From contig NZ_WJIC01000011.1 of assembly GCF_009649815.1 (NCBI RefSeq), positions 62,001 through 126,000 of the forward strand: a DNA stretch of 64,000 bases, written 5' to 3'. Positions 12,001 through 18,197 of this stretch are shown in pieces. Made by a program: the position numbers and the translations under genes. Position 1 is the stretch's first letter. Each line of letters starts with the position of its first letter. The stretch is from Nocardia sp. SYP-A9097. GTDB taxonomy: Bacteria; Actinomycetota; Actinomycetes; Mycobacteriales; Mycobacteriaceae. Under the pieces are notes generated by a model. It saw only the letters and a list, made by a program, of their open reading frames with translations. It had not been told where the DNA came from and did not search any database.

Positions 12001-12043
12001 GGCCGCCAACGCCAACCGCACCGAACGGGAGGGGAGCCGATGA
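2..12043 (+). CDS. Non-ribosomal peptide synthetase, 3' part (A-PCP-[C-A-PCP]x3-TE)
   Basis: Multimodular peptide synthetase whose 5' end lies outside the window; the frame is open from base 2. Domains by approximate nucleotide position: A1 (2-1290, P-loop FTSGSTGKPKG), carrier (GGNSLSAA near 1411), condensation (HHISGDGW near 1971), A2 (2990-4515), carrier (GGNSLLAT near 4640), condensation (HHIAADGW near 5205), A3 (6215-7700), carrier, condensation (HHIAMDGW near 8443), A4 (9450-10935), carrier (near 11060) and a C-terminal thioesterase (GWSLGG, near 11470). No epimerisation or methylation domain is visible. By hand alignment the A1 specificity residues read D-V-W-H-F-S-L-V-D, the EntF-type serine code. 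A2-A4 share D-A-L-F and a Gly at position 301, which I do not recognise. The thioesterase makes this the terminal synthetase of its pathway. The next gene overlaps by ATGA. Confidence 0.96.
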   Translation: MPLDPDHPVERLEQILEQANPLCVLTASRDALELPSSARGFDIDTADLSAHGGRPVTDADRRAALCADHLAYVLFTSGSTGKPKGVGVSHAAIVNRLRWMQHAYPLDGSDVVLQKTPATFDVSVWEFFWPLQIGARLLIAAPDGHRDPAYLARTIAEKDVTAAHFVPSMLSVFLTDTDVAGCTGLTRVFCSGEALPAATVAEFHTALGTGPRAPQLHNLYGPTEAAVDVTAWHCTPGVTEVPIGAPIWNTRTYVLDARLQPVAPGVVGELYLAGVQLARGYLGRPGLSADRFVANPFTPGTRMYRTGDLVRWRGGRTGVLEYLGRSDFQVKIRGLRIELGEIEAALLSDQRVARAVCVARRGHGGDELAAYVVATPGTDPLDPAELTAGLHRVLPGYMVPPVLMVLDELPLSANGKVDRKALPDPGTDPRRTPRSSAEPSTPAEHQLTAIFAEVLGTDEIGVGDNFFDLGGNSLSAARAITRANTALSAALTIRDLFEFSTVTALAARVESLQAETTSPKLAVAQRPAHIPLSLAQQRLWILNRFAEHAAAYNMPLAVELTGSLDVPALRAGLLDVLERHESLRTTFPDTPEGPGQVIHRAAEIPLTLEPIDVGSADIRTLIGEFASYGFDLRSQAPVRVALYEIAPDRHVFLMVLHHISGDGWSIAPLTRDIMGAVAARTAGTAPDWTPLPVQYADFALWQRELLGDEGDPASALALQLAYWRAALADLPDQLDLPLDRPRPRQRSTDGGRVEFAIPVETRHQLAVVAAERGVSTFMVLHAALAAVLARLCNTTDIAIGTPIAGRSDPALDELVGMFVNTLVLRTRVDPAAGFDRMLAEVRDTDLNAFANADVPFERLVEVVNPERSAARHPLFQVMLSYDSTPELNFGLPGVTAEVLPIAVDIAKFDLQLTVHEPLGATADGVSSQEMPLTAEFGYAADVFDHSTVEAIARRFGAVLAAAVADPAIPVGDLPILDARETAKLVPIMGAPGEPGSTLARLLTDTAERIPDAVAVRYLAQNTTYRELDERSNRLARVLIEHGAGPEVVVAVALPRSLDCVLAVWSVAKTGAAYVPIDPDYPADRIAHMLADSGAMLGLTSPDRRAEMPNWPGNRGRHRKSYVDWLLLGSPELADECARFADTPLTDVDRHHPLRTAGPAYLIYTSGTTGKPKAVVVTNAGIASLANEQTQLFRVTDSARTLHFSSPSFDASVLELLLGFAAGATLVVAPAGIYGGAELAELLRAERVTHAFVTPAALGTVPSDNLPDLEAVIVGGEACPEDLVRVWTDPRSREPLPPRRMHNMYGPSEATVAATATGPMIAGRPVPIGLPVRGMRLFVLDGRLHPVPPGVAGELYLSGPGLARGYLGRHGLTAQAFPANPHGRRGERMYRTGDLVVSDGIGQLRFLGRADDQIKIRGFRIELREIDHVLLAHEGITFALTVVHNDERGIPRLVSYLTADTEIDTATVLDTARGHLPGYMVPSALTLLENLPVTPSGKLDRKALPAPDFTAAAPSRAPETELEQRVAQVFGMVLGARIQGADDNFFEIGGNSLLATRLTAALHAEFGVELPVRDIFEAPTVAGVAARLQEAPRTQRAALAVRTPRPERIPLSLPQQRLWFLNRYSPESGAYNIAFVLRIDGDPDMPALGAALADLMQRHEVLRTVFPEDAHGAHQKLLDTARCLPVLDAIETDEVGARTALRSLARRGFDLTRDIPLRMTLLRTGNRRHLLGIAMHHIAADGWSLGPLTRDLAIAYAARHGGVAPTWTPLPVQYSDFSLWQRECLGQESDPESAAASQLAYWRAALADLPEEMPLPYDRPRPAEPTQRSGVVRFEVPEALQRRLAETARGNAVSMFMVLRSSLAVLLRVVTGGRDIVIGTPVAGRTDTRLDELVGMFVNTLVLRSDVDPDRSFAELLQADRDTELGAIANAEVPFERVIEELGSAAGGMRPVLQVALTVQDTPLPALQLPGLALQAEELDIALAKFDLELRVLPGNQSEGDTAAEDRVYEFVYAAELFDQQTVQILADRLIHVFEAVTADPRIRVSAIDARTEAERELFTPAWGPAPEPQCSLAAYFAATAHLNADREFLRFGDNALTYLESDVYSNRLARALIQQGIGPGDRVALGLTRSAESVLSALAVAKTGAAFVPVDPNYPADRLRHMLTDSGCRVGIAMTDNADRLNAAAGDDAMEWMLLDDAELLDELEVLDDGPITDADRTGTLWTAELAYIVYTSGSTGKPKGVAVTHGGLSNFADELRDRMRVDRDSRTMHFSSPSFDAAILDLLMAIGSGATMVIVPADIYGGDELAALMEAEEISHTFITPAALATIDRDRWALPHLHSVMVGGEACGPELVARWAHGRAMFNVYGPTETTVVVTISKPMVLGEPITIGSLVRGARALVLDERLCPVPVGVPGELYIGGQGAARGYVDRYDLTAARFIADPYGPEGARMYRTGDVVRWTPDGEIAYLGRSDHQVKVRGFRIELGEIDAVLTAHAGIHFAHTEVRDIAGTKRIVSFVLPVDPHAVDFDALRAHCAEHLPAHMVPSSLTPLDRIPLTPVGKLDRDALPQPQVGVVVVSRDPQTQTERLVAEVMAELVGAGHLGADDSFFEVGGNSLLATQLVARLAAATGVRLEVRSVFAAPTVAGLAAQLDSGPAASDARLEPRRRTRPEQIPLSAAQRRLWFLEQFNASGDQGEALGAYNIPVVLRLHGELNVQALRAALHAVQRRHETLRTIFPEIGGEPCQHVLEPAGAAVPLPLRAVKPQEVPDEIRRVTAAGFDLGTQVPLRATLLRLTGAAGGDRAEPSEHVLVLVVHHIAMDGWSLQPLAADVATAYRAYSGGGEPDWTELPIQYADYTLWQQDVLGVEDDPESVISRQLDYWRQALDGRPELLAVPADRPRPPVPSYRGGTVECTLDAFTHRELQALAAEHGVTMFMVLHAALVALLHRLTAGDDITVGTPIAGRGHPALDRMVGMFVGTLVLRTHLDGNAAFGDLLRAVRDTDLEAFAHADVPFERLVEVLNPARTQAHHPLFQVMLSVQNQPVRVLELPGLRIENDDADPGIAKFDLQFTLTESWTPGREPDGITVSVNYAADLFDDITAQRLADRFVRMLGAAAANPATAVGDLELLDSGEWAALAPVCGAEPARPITFPEVFEAAANLNRQAIAVRAAGTQISYDALDRWTNRLARVLIGYGVGPETLVAMGIPRSAESVAVTLAIAKAGAAFVPVDPNYPEQRISHMLLDSGAGVGITLAAHRERMPDGVNWTVLDAPSFRRRVLAGSDAPITDAERTTPLRMDNPAYVIYTSGSTGVPKGVVVTHGGLSNFAAETAQRFAVGPGARVLHFATPSFDAAMLDLLFALGGAATLVISPPGVVGGSDLGRVFIDEGITHAFITTSALGTVDPTGVTALRHVLVGGEALPPDLVTRWAPRRKLYNVYGPTETTIVTVISQPMNPGGHITIGGPIRGVGATVLDSRLHPVPVGVTGELQLAGAAVARGYLRRPGLTAQRFVANPFGKPGARMYRTGDLVRWVEKDGRARDLEYVGRTDHQVKIRGFRIELGEIDAALARHTEVEFATTIGHRTPAGSTALVSYVKSRTGTAPSIDELTSHVAELVPNYMVPQSIMLLDRVPLSPVGKLDRTALPEPVFAAREGYRAPSTPTEVALCAAFADVLGVEQVGVDDGFFELGGNSLLATKVVAQLRGNGVDLPVQAMFGESTPAAIARRLADADGDAGAALAAALQPVLPLRPITENSAAPLFCVHPAIGLSWCFAGLLAQLPADRPVYGLQAPHVTGGTDHGTIAEAAKYYVAHMKSVQAHGPYHLLGWSLGGLLAHEIAVQLQEQGDDVGLLALMDSYQLSDQLLEEAVPTVADIIGEFGSDMLGGDTDVDPRMSLQEAAEFLRSRPGPFAALTVDHLERLYNGYANGAVLAHSFEPRVFVGDLLFFTAADDEINRADPDRNAAAWEAHVTGAVHDQLVRCRHSGMTTPESLAVIGPVLREYLAANANRTEREGSR

Positions 12044-13032
12044 GTCTCGCGGTGGAGGTGGAGGGCCTGATCAAGTACTACGGCAAGCTCCGGGTCCTGG
12101 ACGGCATCGACCTGGAGATACCGTCCGGCACCGTGATGGGCCTGCTCGGGCCCAATGGCGCGGGCAAGACCACCACGGTCCGGATCGTCACCACGCTGCT
12201 GGCCCCCAGCTCCGGCAATGTGCGGGTCGCCGGAGTGGACGTGCTCAAGGATCCGGCGCGCGCCCGCACCCGGCTGGGCCTGTCCGGCCAGTACGCGGCG
12301 GTCGACGCCAACCTGACCGGCTTCGAGAACCTGCGCATGGTGGCCCGGCTCTACGGCATGAGCCATAAACGTGCCGCCGATCGCGCCACCGAACTGCTCG
12401 CCGCGCTCGGCCTCGAACAGGCGGCCGGGCGGCGCGCCGGAACCTACTCCGGCGGTATGGCCCGCCGACTCGACCTCGCCGGAGCGCTGGTGTGCCGCCC
12501 GCCCGTGGTGGTCCTGGACGAGCCGACCACCGGCCTGGATCCCCGTGGGCGACTGGATATGTGGCGGGTCATCGGCGAACTCGTGGACGACGGCACCACG
12601 GTGCTGCTCACCACGCAGTACCTGGAGGAAGCCGATCTGCTCGCCGACCGGATCACCGTCATCGACCGCGGGCGGGTCATCGCGCGCGGTTCGGCGGATG
12701 AACTGAAGACCTCCATCGGCGGTGACAAACTCACCGTCACCCTCGCCACCGGACAGGACCCGAAACCGGCCGAACAGATTCTCGCGCAGGTGGGAATCGG
12801 CGAAGTCACCCGGGACACCGCCGCCGATCAGCTCACCATCGTGGTCGGCGACGGCACCCGCACCCTGGTCGAGGCCCTGCGCCGGCTCGACGATGCCGGC
12901 GTGCACGTCCTCGACGCCGAGGTGCACCGGCCCACGCTCGACGACGTATTCCTTTCCCTCACCGGCAAATCCCCGGATCGCAGAGCATCCGAACGCAGCA
13001 ATGACACTGTGCAAGAGGAGATCCTGTCGTGA
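12040..13032 (+). CDS. DrrA-family ABC transporter ATP-binding protein
   Basis: A 330-residue ATPase of the daunorubicin-resistance (DrrA) type, predicted to power export of the peptide made by the upstream synthetase. Walker A GPNGAGKTT is at residues 37-45, the signature YSGGM ends at 140, and Walker B VVVLDEPT has Asp160 and Glu161. The C-terminal ~90 residues carry the DUF4162-like tail typical of DrrA proteins. The ATG overlaps the stop of the synthetase (ATGA) and is preceded by a purine-rich GGGAGGGGAG, so translation is coupled. The gene ends in a GTGA overlap with the permease. The natural substrate is inferred from context only. Confidence 0.95.
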   Translation: MSLAVEVEGLIKYYGKLRVLDGIDLEIPSGTVMGLLGPNGAGKTTTVRIVTTLLAPSSGNVRVAGVDVLKDPARARTRLGLSGQYAAVDANLTGFENLRMVARLYGMSHKRAADRATELLAALGLEQAAGRRAGTYSGGMARRLDLAGALVCRPPVVVLDEPTTGLDPRGRLDMWRVIGELVDDGTTVLLTTQYLEEADLLADRITVIDRGRVIARGSADELKTSIGGDKLTVTLATGQDPKPAEQILAQVGIGEVTRDTAADQLTIVVGDGTRTLVEALRRLDDAGVHVLDAEVHRPTLDDVFLSLTGKSPDRRASERSNDTVQEEILS

Positions 13033-13889
13033 CCACCGCCACCGCCGAGGCCCCGGCACCGCATAAGCCACCCGAGGACGGCAACCCGATCCTGTTGCTG
13101 CCCAGGGCGATTCGCGACAGCGCCATTGTCGCCTACCGCAACCTGCTGACCATTCTGCGCGTGCCCACCCTGCTGGTCACCGCCACCATCCAGCCGCTGA
13201 TGTTCGTATTCCTGTTCGCGTACATCTTCGGGGCGTCCATGGGTGGCAGTCAGTACCGGGAGTTCCTGCTCGCCGGAATCTTCACCCAGACAGTGGCATT
13301 CAATGCCGCGTTCACCACCGTCGGCCTCGCCAACGACCTGCACAAGGGCATTATCGACCGGATGCGTACCCTGCCCATGTCACGCCTGGCGGTGCTCATG
13401 GGCCGTACTCTCTCGGATCTGGTGGTCAATATTCTCGCCCTGGCCGTCATGGTCGCCTGCGGTTACACGGTCGGCTGGCGTATCAATGGCGGAATCGCCG
13501 ATGCCGTACTGGCTTTCGCGGTGATCCTGCTCTTCGCGTTCGCCATGTCCTGGGTGGGCGCGCTCACCGGGCTCATGTCACCGAGCGTGGAAGTGGCGCA
13601 GAGCGCGGGCCTGATCTGGCTGTTCCCACTGACATTCATCTCCTCGGCGTTCATTTCGGGGGAGACGCTGCCCGGTCCGCTGCGCAGTGTCGCGGCCTGG
13701 AATCCCATTACCGCCGTCTCCGCGGCGGGCCGCAAACTCTTCGACAATGGCTCCCCGCCCAGCTTCACCCCCGCCGCCGGCTGGCCCGCCGATCACTGCA
13801 TCGAATACTCCATCGTGTGCTCGGTCGGCATTCTCGCCGTCGCGGTTCCCCTGGCCCTGCTGCAATACCGCAAGGTCGCCAGTCACTGA
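13029..13889 (+). CDS. ABC-2 type transporter permease (DrrB-like)
   Basis: A 286-residue permease of the ABC-2 family and partner of the preceding ATPase. It has a short cytoplasmic N-terminus, about six hydrophobic segments, and the conserved cytoplasmic stretch with NDLHKGIIDRMRTLPMSR between the second and third segments. The start is a GTG overlapping the ATPase stop (GTGA), so synthetase, ATPase and permease form one translationally coupled operon. A strong hairpin lies about 75 bp downstream. Export of the peptide product, and self-resistance, is the most likely role. Confidence 0.93.
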   Translation: MTTATAEAPAPHKPPEDGNPILLLPRAIRDSAIVAYRNLLTILRVPTLLVTATIQPLMFVFLFAYIFGASMGGSQYREFLLAGIFTQTVAFNAAFTTVGLANDLHKGIIDRMRTLPMSRLAVLMGRTLSDLVVNILALAVMVACGYTVGWRINGGIADAVLAFAVILLFAFAMSWVGALTGLMSPSVEVAQSAGLIWLFPLTFISSAFISGETLPGPLRSVAAWNPITAVSAAGRKLFDNGSPPSFTPAAGWPADHCIEYSIVCSVGILAVAVPLALLQYRKVASH

Positions 13890-13964
13890 GACCGGCGTGA
13901 CGCGCGTCGCAGCCTGACCGAACCCCTCCCCATCGCGGGGAGAGGGGGGTACTGTGAAAGAGAC

Positions 13965-13994
13965 GAGGCCCCCTCCCGAATGGGAGGGGGCCTC
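13965..13994. terminator. Bidirectional intrinsic terminator
   Basis: A perfect inverted repeat with 13-bp arms (GAGGCCCCCTCCC and its complement) around a four-base loop, followed by TTCTT on the plus strand. A second weaker G/C hairpin (CCCC...GGGG) precedes it at about 13923-13948. It separates the converging NRPS/ABC operon and rbpA. Confidence 0.9.
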
Positions 13995-14010
13995 GGTCAA
14001 TTCTTACCTC

Positions 14011-14346
14011 TTATGCGCGGCGACGGCTCTTGATCAGATCCATCCGCTCCTGCAGAAGCTCTTCGAGCTCCTCCTTGCTGCGGCGCTCGAGGAGCATGTC
14101 CCAGTGCGTGCGCGGCGGCTTCACCTTCTTGGGCTCCTGTGTGGTGCCCTCCATGAGCACACCCTCCTGGCCATTGCGGCACAGCCAGGTCGGGGGGATT
14201 TCGGCGTCATCGGCGAAGGGAACATCGAATTCCTCGCCATTGTCCGTCCGGTACCGCGCCATCCGACGGGGCGCCAGGTCGTGGTCGCGGTCGGTCTCGT
14301 AGCTCACCGCTCCAAGTCGACTGCCCCGGAGTACGCGATCTGCCAT
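14011..14346 (-). CDS. rbpA: RNA polymerase-binding protein RbpA
   Basis: A 111-residue actinobacterial RNA polymerase-binding protein that stabilises sigma-A/sigma-B open complexes. It matches the mycobacterial family along its whole length from MADRVLRGSRLGAVSYETD to the basic C-terminus KSRRRA, with the core WLCRNGQEG and the sigma-binding THWDMLLERRSKEELEELL helix. A start 12 codons further upstream is open, but the family length and conserved MADRVLRG support 14346. It is transcribed divergently from the small zinc-finger gene at 14538. Confidence 0.97.
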   Translation of the reverse strand: MADRVLRGSRLGAVSYETDRDHDLAPRRMARYRTDNGEEFDVPFADDAEIPPTWLCRNGQEGVLMEGTTQEPKKVKPPRTHWDMLLERRSKEELEELLQERMDLIKSRRRA

Positions 14347-14537
14347 GGGTGCGGTCCCTTCTCGCCTCTCGGCAACGTTCAAAACTTCATGTCAACGCCA
14401 ATGCTTACCTAACGCATCAACGCAGGCTTCGGTTCCCGTGGAGAGAGAACCCCAACATTCTACTCGCCGGAGCCCACCGCTTTACCCCGGCGTGCCCCGC
14501 GCCCGCTCAGCGCTCGCAACCATTAATGTTTGCGACC

Positions 14538-14861
14538 ATGTCTCGCCGCCTGATGCCTTGCCAATGGTGTGGAAGGGAGATCGCCGATAGTGAGGTGGGG
14601 CGCCGTCGGCGCTACTGTCGGCAGTCCTGTCGCCAGCGGGCTTACGAAGCTCGAAACAGTCTCAAGGGCAGTGGTATTCCCGAGGACTCGGTGGTGCTCA
14701 GCGCACCGGAGGTCGCGGATCTGTCCGATCGGTGGTTCGCGGCACGTTGTGCGGCAGAGGATGTCGCGACGGCGGTCGCGGAGGGCGCGGACTCCATCGA
14801 ACTCACCGATCTCACCGCGATATTGGTGAAACTGACTCGCGACGCGGAACGGCTGCGGTGA
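14538..14861 (+). CDS. Small zinc-finger-like protein, function unknown
   Basis: A 107-residue conserved actinobacterial protein. The N-terminus MSRRLMPCQWCGREI followed by YCRQSCRQRAYEARN gives a CxxC...CxxxC set likely to bind zinc. The remaining ~60 residues are helical and acidic. I chose the ATG at 14538, where the Cys-rich homology begins; an alternative ATG is at 14526. It lies divergent to rbpA, an arrangement I recall from mycobacteria, and its last ~50 bp overlap the tail of the convergent membrane protein gene. Function unknown. Confidence 0.75.
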   Translation: MSRRLMPCQWCGREIADSEVGRRRRYCRQSCRQRAYEARNSLKGSGIPEDSVVLSAPEVADLSDRWFAARCAAEDVATAVAEGADSIELTDLTAILVKLTRDAERLR

Positions 14862-15867
14862 CGGGTGCGGTGAGAACCGTTGCGGTGCTTCGCCCTCGGA
14901 TCGCGTAGACCAGTGCGGTGCCCACGACCAGCACGGCGGCGACCGCACCGAAGGCGGTGAGGGTGGTCGCATCGGGATGGATGAGGGCCTGGCCGCGGAA
15001 TGCCTGCCAGGCGACCACACCGAAGACTCCGGCGTAGGTGAGGGCGAGCACCCAGATCATGTCGGCGCGAGCGCGTTCGGTGCGCAGCCATGGCACGCGG
15101 CGGGCCAGGCGGGGCAGCAGCAGTGCGGCCACGATCAGGATTTGAATTCCGTGCAGGCCCAGGAAGTGTGCGATTCGCAGATCACCGCCGGTGGTGCTCC
15201 AGTGCGTGATCGGCATACCGCCGACGCCATCGCGCACGGTCGGCTGCCCGGCTTCGAAGGTGTGCCCGGCGACCAGTTCCACCGGATGCCCGTAGGCGTC
15301 GGTGGTCTCCTGCTTCCCGCTGAAGCCCATGGCGTAGGCGACGGCCATTCCGGCGACCGCGATGGCCAGTCCGGCGTGAATCGCGCGGGTCATCGGGCGA
15401 TCGGTGACCTTCTGCCATGAAAGTGCCACGGCGATCACCAGATTCGCCAGGAACAGGCCCGGCACGCCGGTCATGAATACCTGCTGCCCGATCACATTGA
15501 AGGCGTCGTCCTGGGAATTGAAATGACTGAAGGTGCCGCGCGCCGCCTGCATCACGATGAAGCCGACATCCAGGACGCCGGTGATCGCGAATATCGTCCC
15601 CATCCACCAGGTCAGCCGCTGCCCGCGATGCGGGAACGAGAGCAGCCACGCCAGGGTGAACGAGTAGAGCACGAAGGCGAGCGCGAACTTCATCGGTTTG
15701 AGCCAGACCGATTCGTTCAGCAGCATCCGATCGTCGAATGCCATGGCGCACAAGCAGAATAGGGCCAATCCGGCCATCACGAAGGTCAACGCGAGTAGCG
15801 GGCGATGCAGCCGCCGACGGGCGGGAGTGCGTGCGGCGGTGGGCTTTTCGGCGACACTGGTGGTCAT
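14812..15867 (-). CDS. Multi-spanning membrane protein, function unknown
   Basis: A 351-residue integral membrane protein with about eight to ten hydrophobic segments. Visible motifs include LNESVWLKPMKFALAF near the N-terminus, WWMGTIFAITGVLD and RIAHFLGLHGIQ. The two His residues in the last motif sit in a membrane context and could bind haem or metal, but this is inference. The start at 15867 (MTTSVAEKP) is preferred because the longer open frame upstream is rich in Arg and Cys and unlike a membrane-protein start. Its 3' end overlaps the convergent gene ending at 14861. I do not recognise the family. Confidence 0.75.
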   Translation of the reverse strand: MTTSVAEKPTAARTPARRRLHRPLLALTFVMAGLALFCLCAMAFDDRMLLNESVWLKPMKFALAFVLYSFTLAWLLSFPHRGQRLTWWMGTIFAITGVLDVGFIVMQAARGTFSHFNSQDDAFNVIGQQVFMTGVPGLFLANLVIAVALSWQKVTDRPMTRAIHAGLAIAVAGMAVAYAMGFSGKQETTDAYGHPVELVAGHTFEAGQPTVRDGVGGMPITHWSTTGGDLRIAHFLGLHGIQILIVAALLLPRLARRVPWLRTERARADMIWVLALTYAGVFGVVAWQAFRGQALIHPDATTLTAFGAVAAVLVVGTALVYAIRGRSTATVLTAPVTAAVPRRESVSPISR

Positions 15868-16083
15868 GTCGGCGACGTTATGGCCGCATTCCCGAACCCG
15901 GCGTCCCCCGGTGGTGGGATCCGCGCGTAGTACCCGGGTATTAGTGGTGCCATCGGGTGACGATCTCTGCCGCATAAGTAACCGACTCCGCCGCACCCCT
16001 CGATCCGCGCCGCCCGCCGCCGTTCAATTCGAGCAGCACGCAACGCGTTCCGGAGGACCCGGAACCGAGGGAAAGGCAAGGCA

Positions 16084-16998
16084 GTGACCGAATTTGTGAA
16101 CCTGAGCGGCGGCCGGATCGCCTGCGATGTAATCGGTACGGGGCCGCTGATCGTGCTCTCGCACGGGATGGGCGAGCACCGGCAGGTGTATCGGCGACTG
16201 GCCCCGCTATTGGTGGCGGCGGGTTATCGCGTGGTCAATATGGATATTCGCGGGCACGGTGAATCGAGTCTGGACTGGGTGTCGGAGACGGGCAAGGCCG
16301 CGATCAGCCGCACCGATATCGCGGGTGATCTGATCGAGGTCATCGCGCACTTCGGTGGCCCGGCGGTCATTGTGGGGCATTCGATCTCCGGTGGCGCGGC
16401 CACCATTGCCGCGGCGACCGCCCCGGAGTTGGTGGCGGGCATTGTCGAGCTCGGCCCGTTCACGCTGACCCAGCACACCGATGTGCCCGCCATGCTGCGC
16501 GATCGCCGGTACCGACGGGGCATGGTCCGCCTGGGTCTGCTCTTCACCCTGCGCAATCCGCGACTCTGGTTCCGCTACCTCGATATCGCCTACCCGACCA
16601 AACCGGACGACTACCGCGAGTACATGGCGGGGGTGGCCGCGGTACTGAACGAACCCGGCCGCATGGCGGAGTTCATGAAGACCGGTGCCACCACTCCGGC
16701 CGACGCGCACGCCCAACTGCCGAATATCGCCTGTCCCGCACTGGTGATCATGGGAACCCTCGATCCGGACTTCCCGGATCCCCGGGTCGAGGCCGAGGCG
16801 ATTGTCCGGGCCATACCACCGGGACTGGGCCGGGTGGCGATGCTGGACGGCGCGGGCCACTATCCGCATGGCCAAATGCCCAGCGCCACAGCCGAACTCA
16901 TCCTCGAGTTCCTGTCTGCGCGGCTCCCGGGCTGGGCCGAACGCGGTCATCGGGCCGAAGACGGTCGACAGGTCGGGCATGGCCATCGGGTCGGCTGA
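16084..16998 (+). CDS. Alpha/beta hydrolase
   Basis: A 304-residue alpha/beta-hydrolase fold enzyme. The oxyanion region is SHGMGEHRQVYRRL, the nucleophile elbow is GHSISGG, the likely acid is the Asp of GTLDPDF and the catalytic His lies in GAGHYPHGQ. The start is GTG with GGAAAGGCAAGG just upstream. The last ~25 residues (GHRAEDGRQVGHGHRVG) extend beyond the usual fold. The substrate is not predictable from sequence. A GlxA-type regulator follows 110 bp downstream on the same strand and may respond to a related compound. Confidence 0.9.
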   Translation: MTEFVNLSGGRIACDVIGTGPLIVLSHGMGEHRQVYRRLAPLLVAAGYRVVNMDIRGHGESSLDWVSETGKAAISRTDIAGDLIEVIAHFGGPAVIVGHSISGGAATIAAATAPELVAGIVELGPFTLTQHTDVPAMLRDRRYRRGMVRLGLLFTLRNPRLWFRYLDIAYPTKPDDYREYMAGVAAVLNEPGRMAEFMKTGATTPADAHAQLPNIACPALVIMGTLDPDFPDPRVEAEAIVRAIPPGLGRVAMLDGAGHYPHGQMPSATAELILEFLSARLPGWAERGHRAEDGRQVGHGHRVG

Positions 16999-17107
16999 GG
17001 GCGTGCACGGCCGGGTGTCTCTCGAATCCGCCCGGCCGTGGGTCCTGCGCGCTCCACTCTCGCTTTTGCCGCGAGCGGTGGAGCAGGCGCATGACGATAA
17101 TGGCGGG

Positions 17108-18100
17108 GTGGCTCCTCGTACCGTGGTTCTGGTCGTCTTCGACGGCTTCCAATTGCTGGATCTGGCAGGGCCTCTCGATGTATTGGCCATGGCCAATCGC
17201 GTGGTGGACGGTCCCGCCTACCGGTTGATCACCGCATCACCGGGTGGCACACCGGTGGCGGTGCCCGGCGGGTCGAGCATTTCGGTGGACCGATCACTGG
17301 AGGAGCTCGCGGCGGGGAGCGAGGAGATCCACACCCTCATGGTCATCGGTGGCGATGGCGCGTTCTCGCCCGAGGTGTCCGTTCGAGTGGCTCCCCAGCT
17401 GCCCGCGCTGGCCCGGCGATCGCGGCGGATCACCTCGGTGTGTGCGGGTGCGGCGCTGCTGGCGGCCGCCGGACTCCTCGATGGGTATCGCGCGACCACG
17501 CATTGGGCCGCGGCCGAGCGGCTGGCCCAGTGGTATCCGCGGGTTCGGGTCGAGCCGGATCAGATCTTCGTGCACGATCGCAATCGCTGGACCTCGGCCG
17601 GGGTCACCGCCGGTATCGATATGGCGCTGGCTTTGGTGGAGCAGGATCTGGGCACCGATGTCGCGCAGACCATCGCCCGCGTGTTCGTCATGTATGTGCG
17701 GCGTGGGGGCGGGCAGGCGCAGTACAGCACGCAGATGCGCACCCAGCCCGCGCGCACGCCCGCGATTCGCGCGGTACAGCAGTGGGTGCCCGATCACCTG
17801 CAGGAGAATCTGACCGTCGCCTTGCTCGCCGAGCGGGCGGGCATGAGCGAGCGCACCTTCGCACGCTCGTTCCACGCCGAAACCGGAAGTACGCCGGCGC
17901 TTTTCATCGAGGACCTGCGGGTGGAGGCGGCGCGCACGCTACTCGAGACCAGCGATCTCACCGTCGATGCCATTGCCCGCGCGGTCGGCTACAAGCACGG
18001 CAAGACACTGCATCGCGTGATCGCCCGGCGGCTCTCGACCACTCCGGACCGCTACCGCCAGCATTTCGCCACCGGCCGTGAGGCCGCCGAGGCGGTATAG
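17108..18100 (+). CDS. GlxA-family transcriptional regulator (DJ-1/PfpI domain plus AraC HTH)
   Basis: A 330-residue regulator with an N-terminal DJ-1/PfpI-like ligand domain (VVLVVFDGFQLLDLAGPLDVL; nucleophile-elbow-like SVCAGAALLAAAGLLDG) and a C-terminal AraC/XylS double helix-turn-helix (ENLTVALLAERAGMSERTFARSF, then DAIARAVGYKHGKTLHRV). Such proteins usually activate a nearby gene in response to a small molecule. The GTG at 17108 starts directly at the conserved domain. A strong terminator begins 3 bp after the stop codon. Confidence 0.93.
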   Translation: MAPRTVVLVVFDGFQLLDLAGPLDVLAMANRVVDGPAYRLITASPGGTPVAVPGGSSISVDRSLEELAAGSEEIHTLMVIGGDGAFSPEVSVRVAPQLPALARRSRRITSVCAGAALLAAAGLLDGYRATTHWAAAERLAQWYPRVRVEPDQIFVHDRNRWTSAGVTAGIDMALALVEQDLGTDVAQTIARVFVMYVRRGGGQAQYSTQMRTQPARTPAIRAVQQWVPDHLQENLTVALLAERAGMSERTFARSFHAETGSTPALFIEDLRVEAARTLLETSDLTVDAIARAVGYKHGKTLHRVIARRLSTTPDRYRQHFATGREAAEAV

Positions 18101-18102
18101 AA

Positions 18103-18134
18103 GAACCCCGCACCGAGATTCTCGGGCGGGGTTC
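18103..18134. terminator. Intrinsic terminator with nested hairpin
   Basis: A 9-bp perfect outer stem (GAACCCCGC with GCGGGGTTC) encloses an inner 5-bp stem (CCGAG-ATT-CTCGG). It lies between the GlxA-type gene and the converging M23 peptidase gene. Confidence 0.85.
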
Positions 18135-18197
18135 GCGGTACTGAAAAGCAGTGCGCCGGAACGGGAATCCCTCATCGATCCCCGAACCGGCCGATAC

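Noticed and set aside
13029..13889. Possible role of the DrrB-like permease in general drug resistance
   Set aside because: Family resemblance alone does not show this; coupling to the NRPS gene makes product export the simpler explanation.
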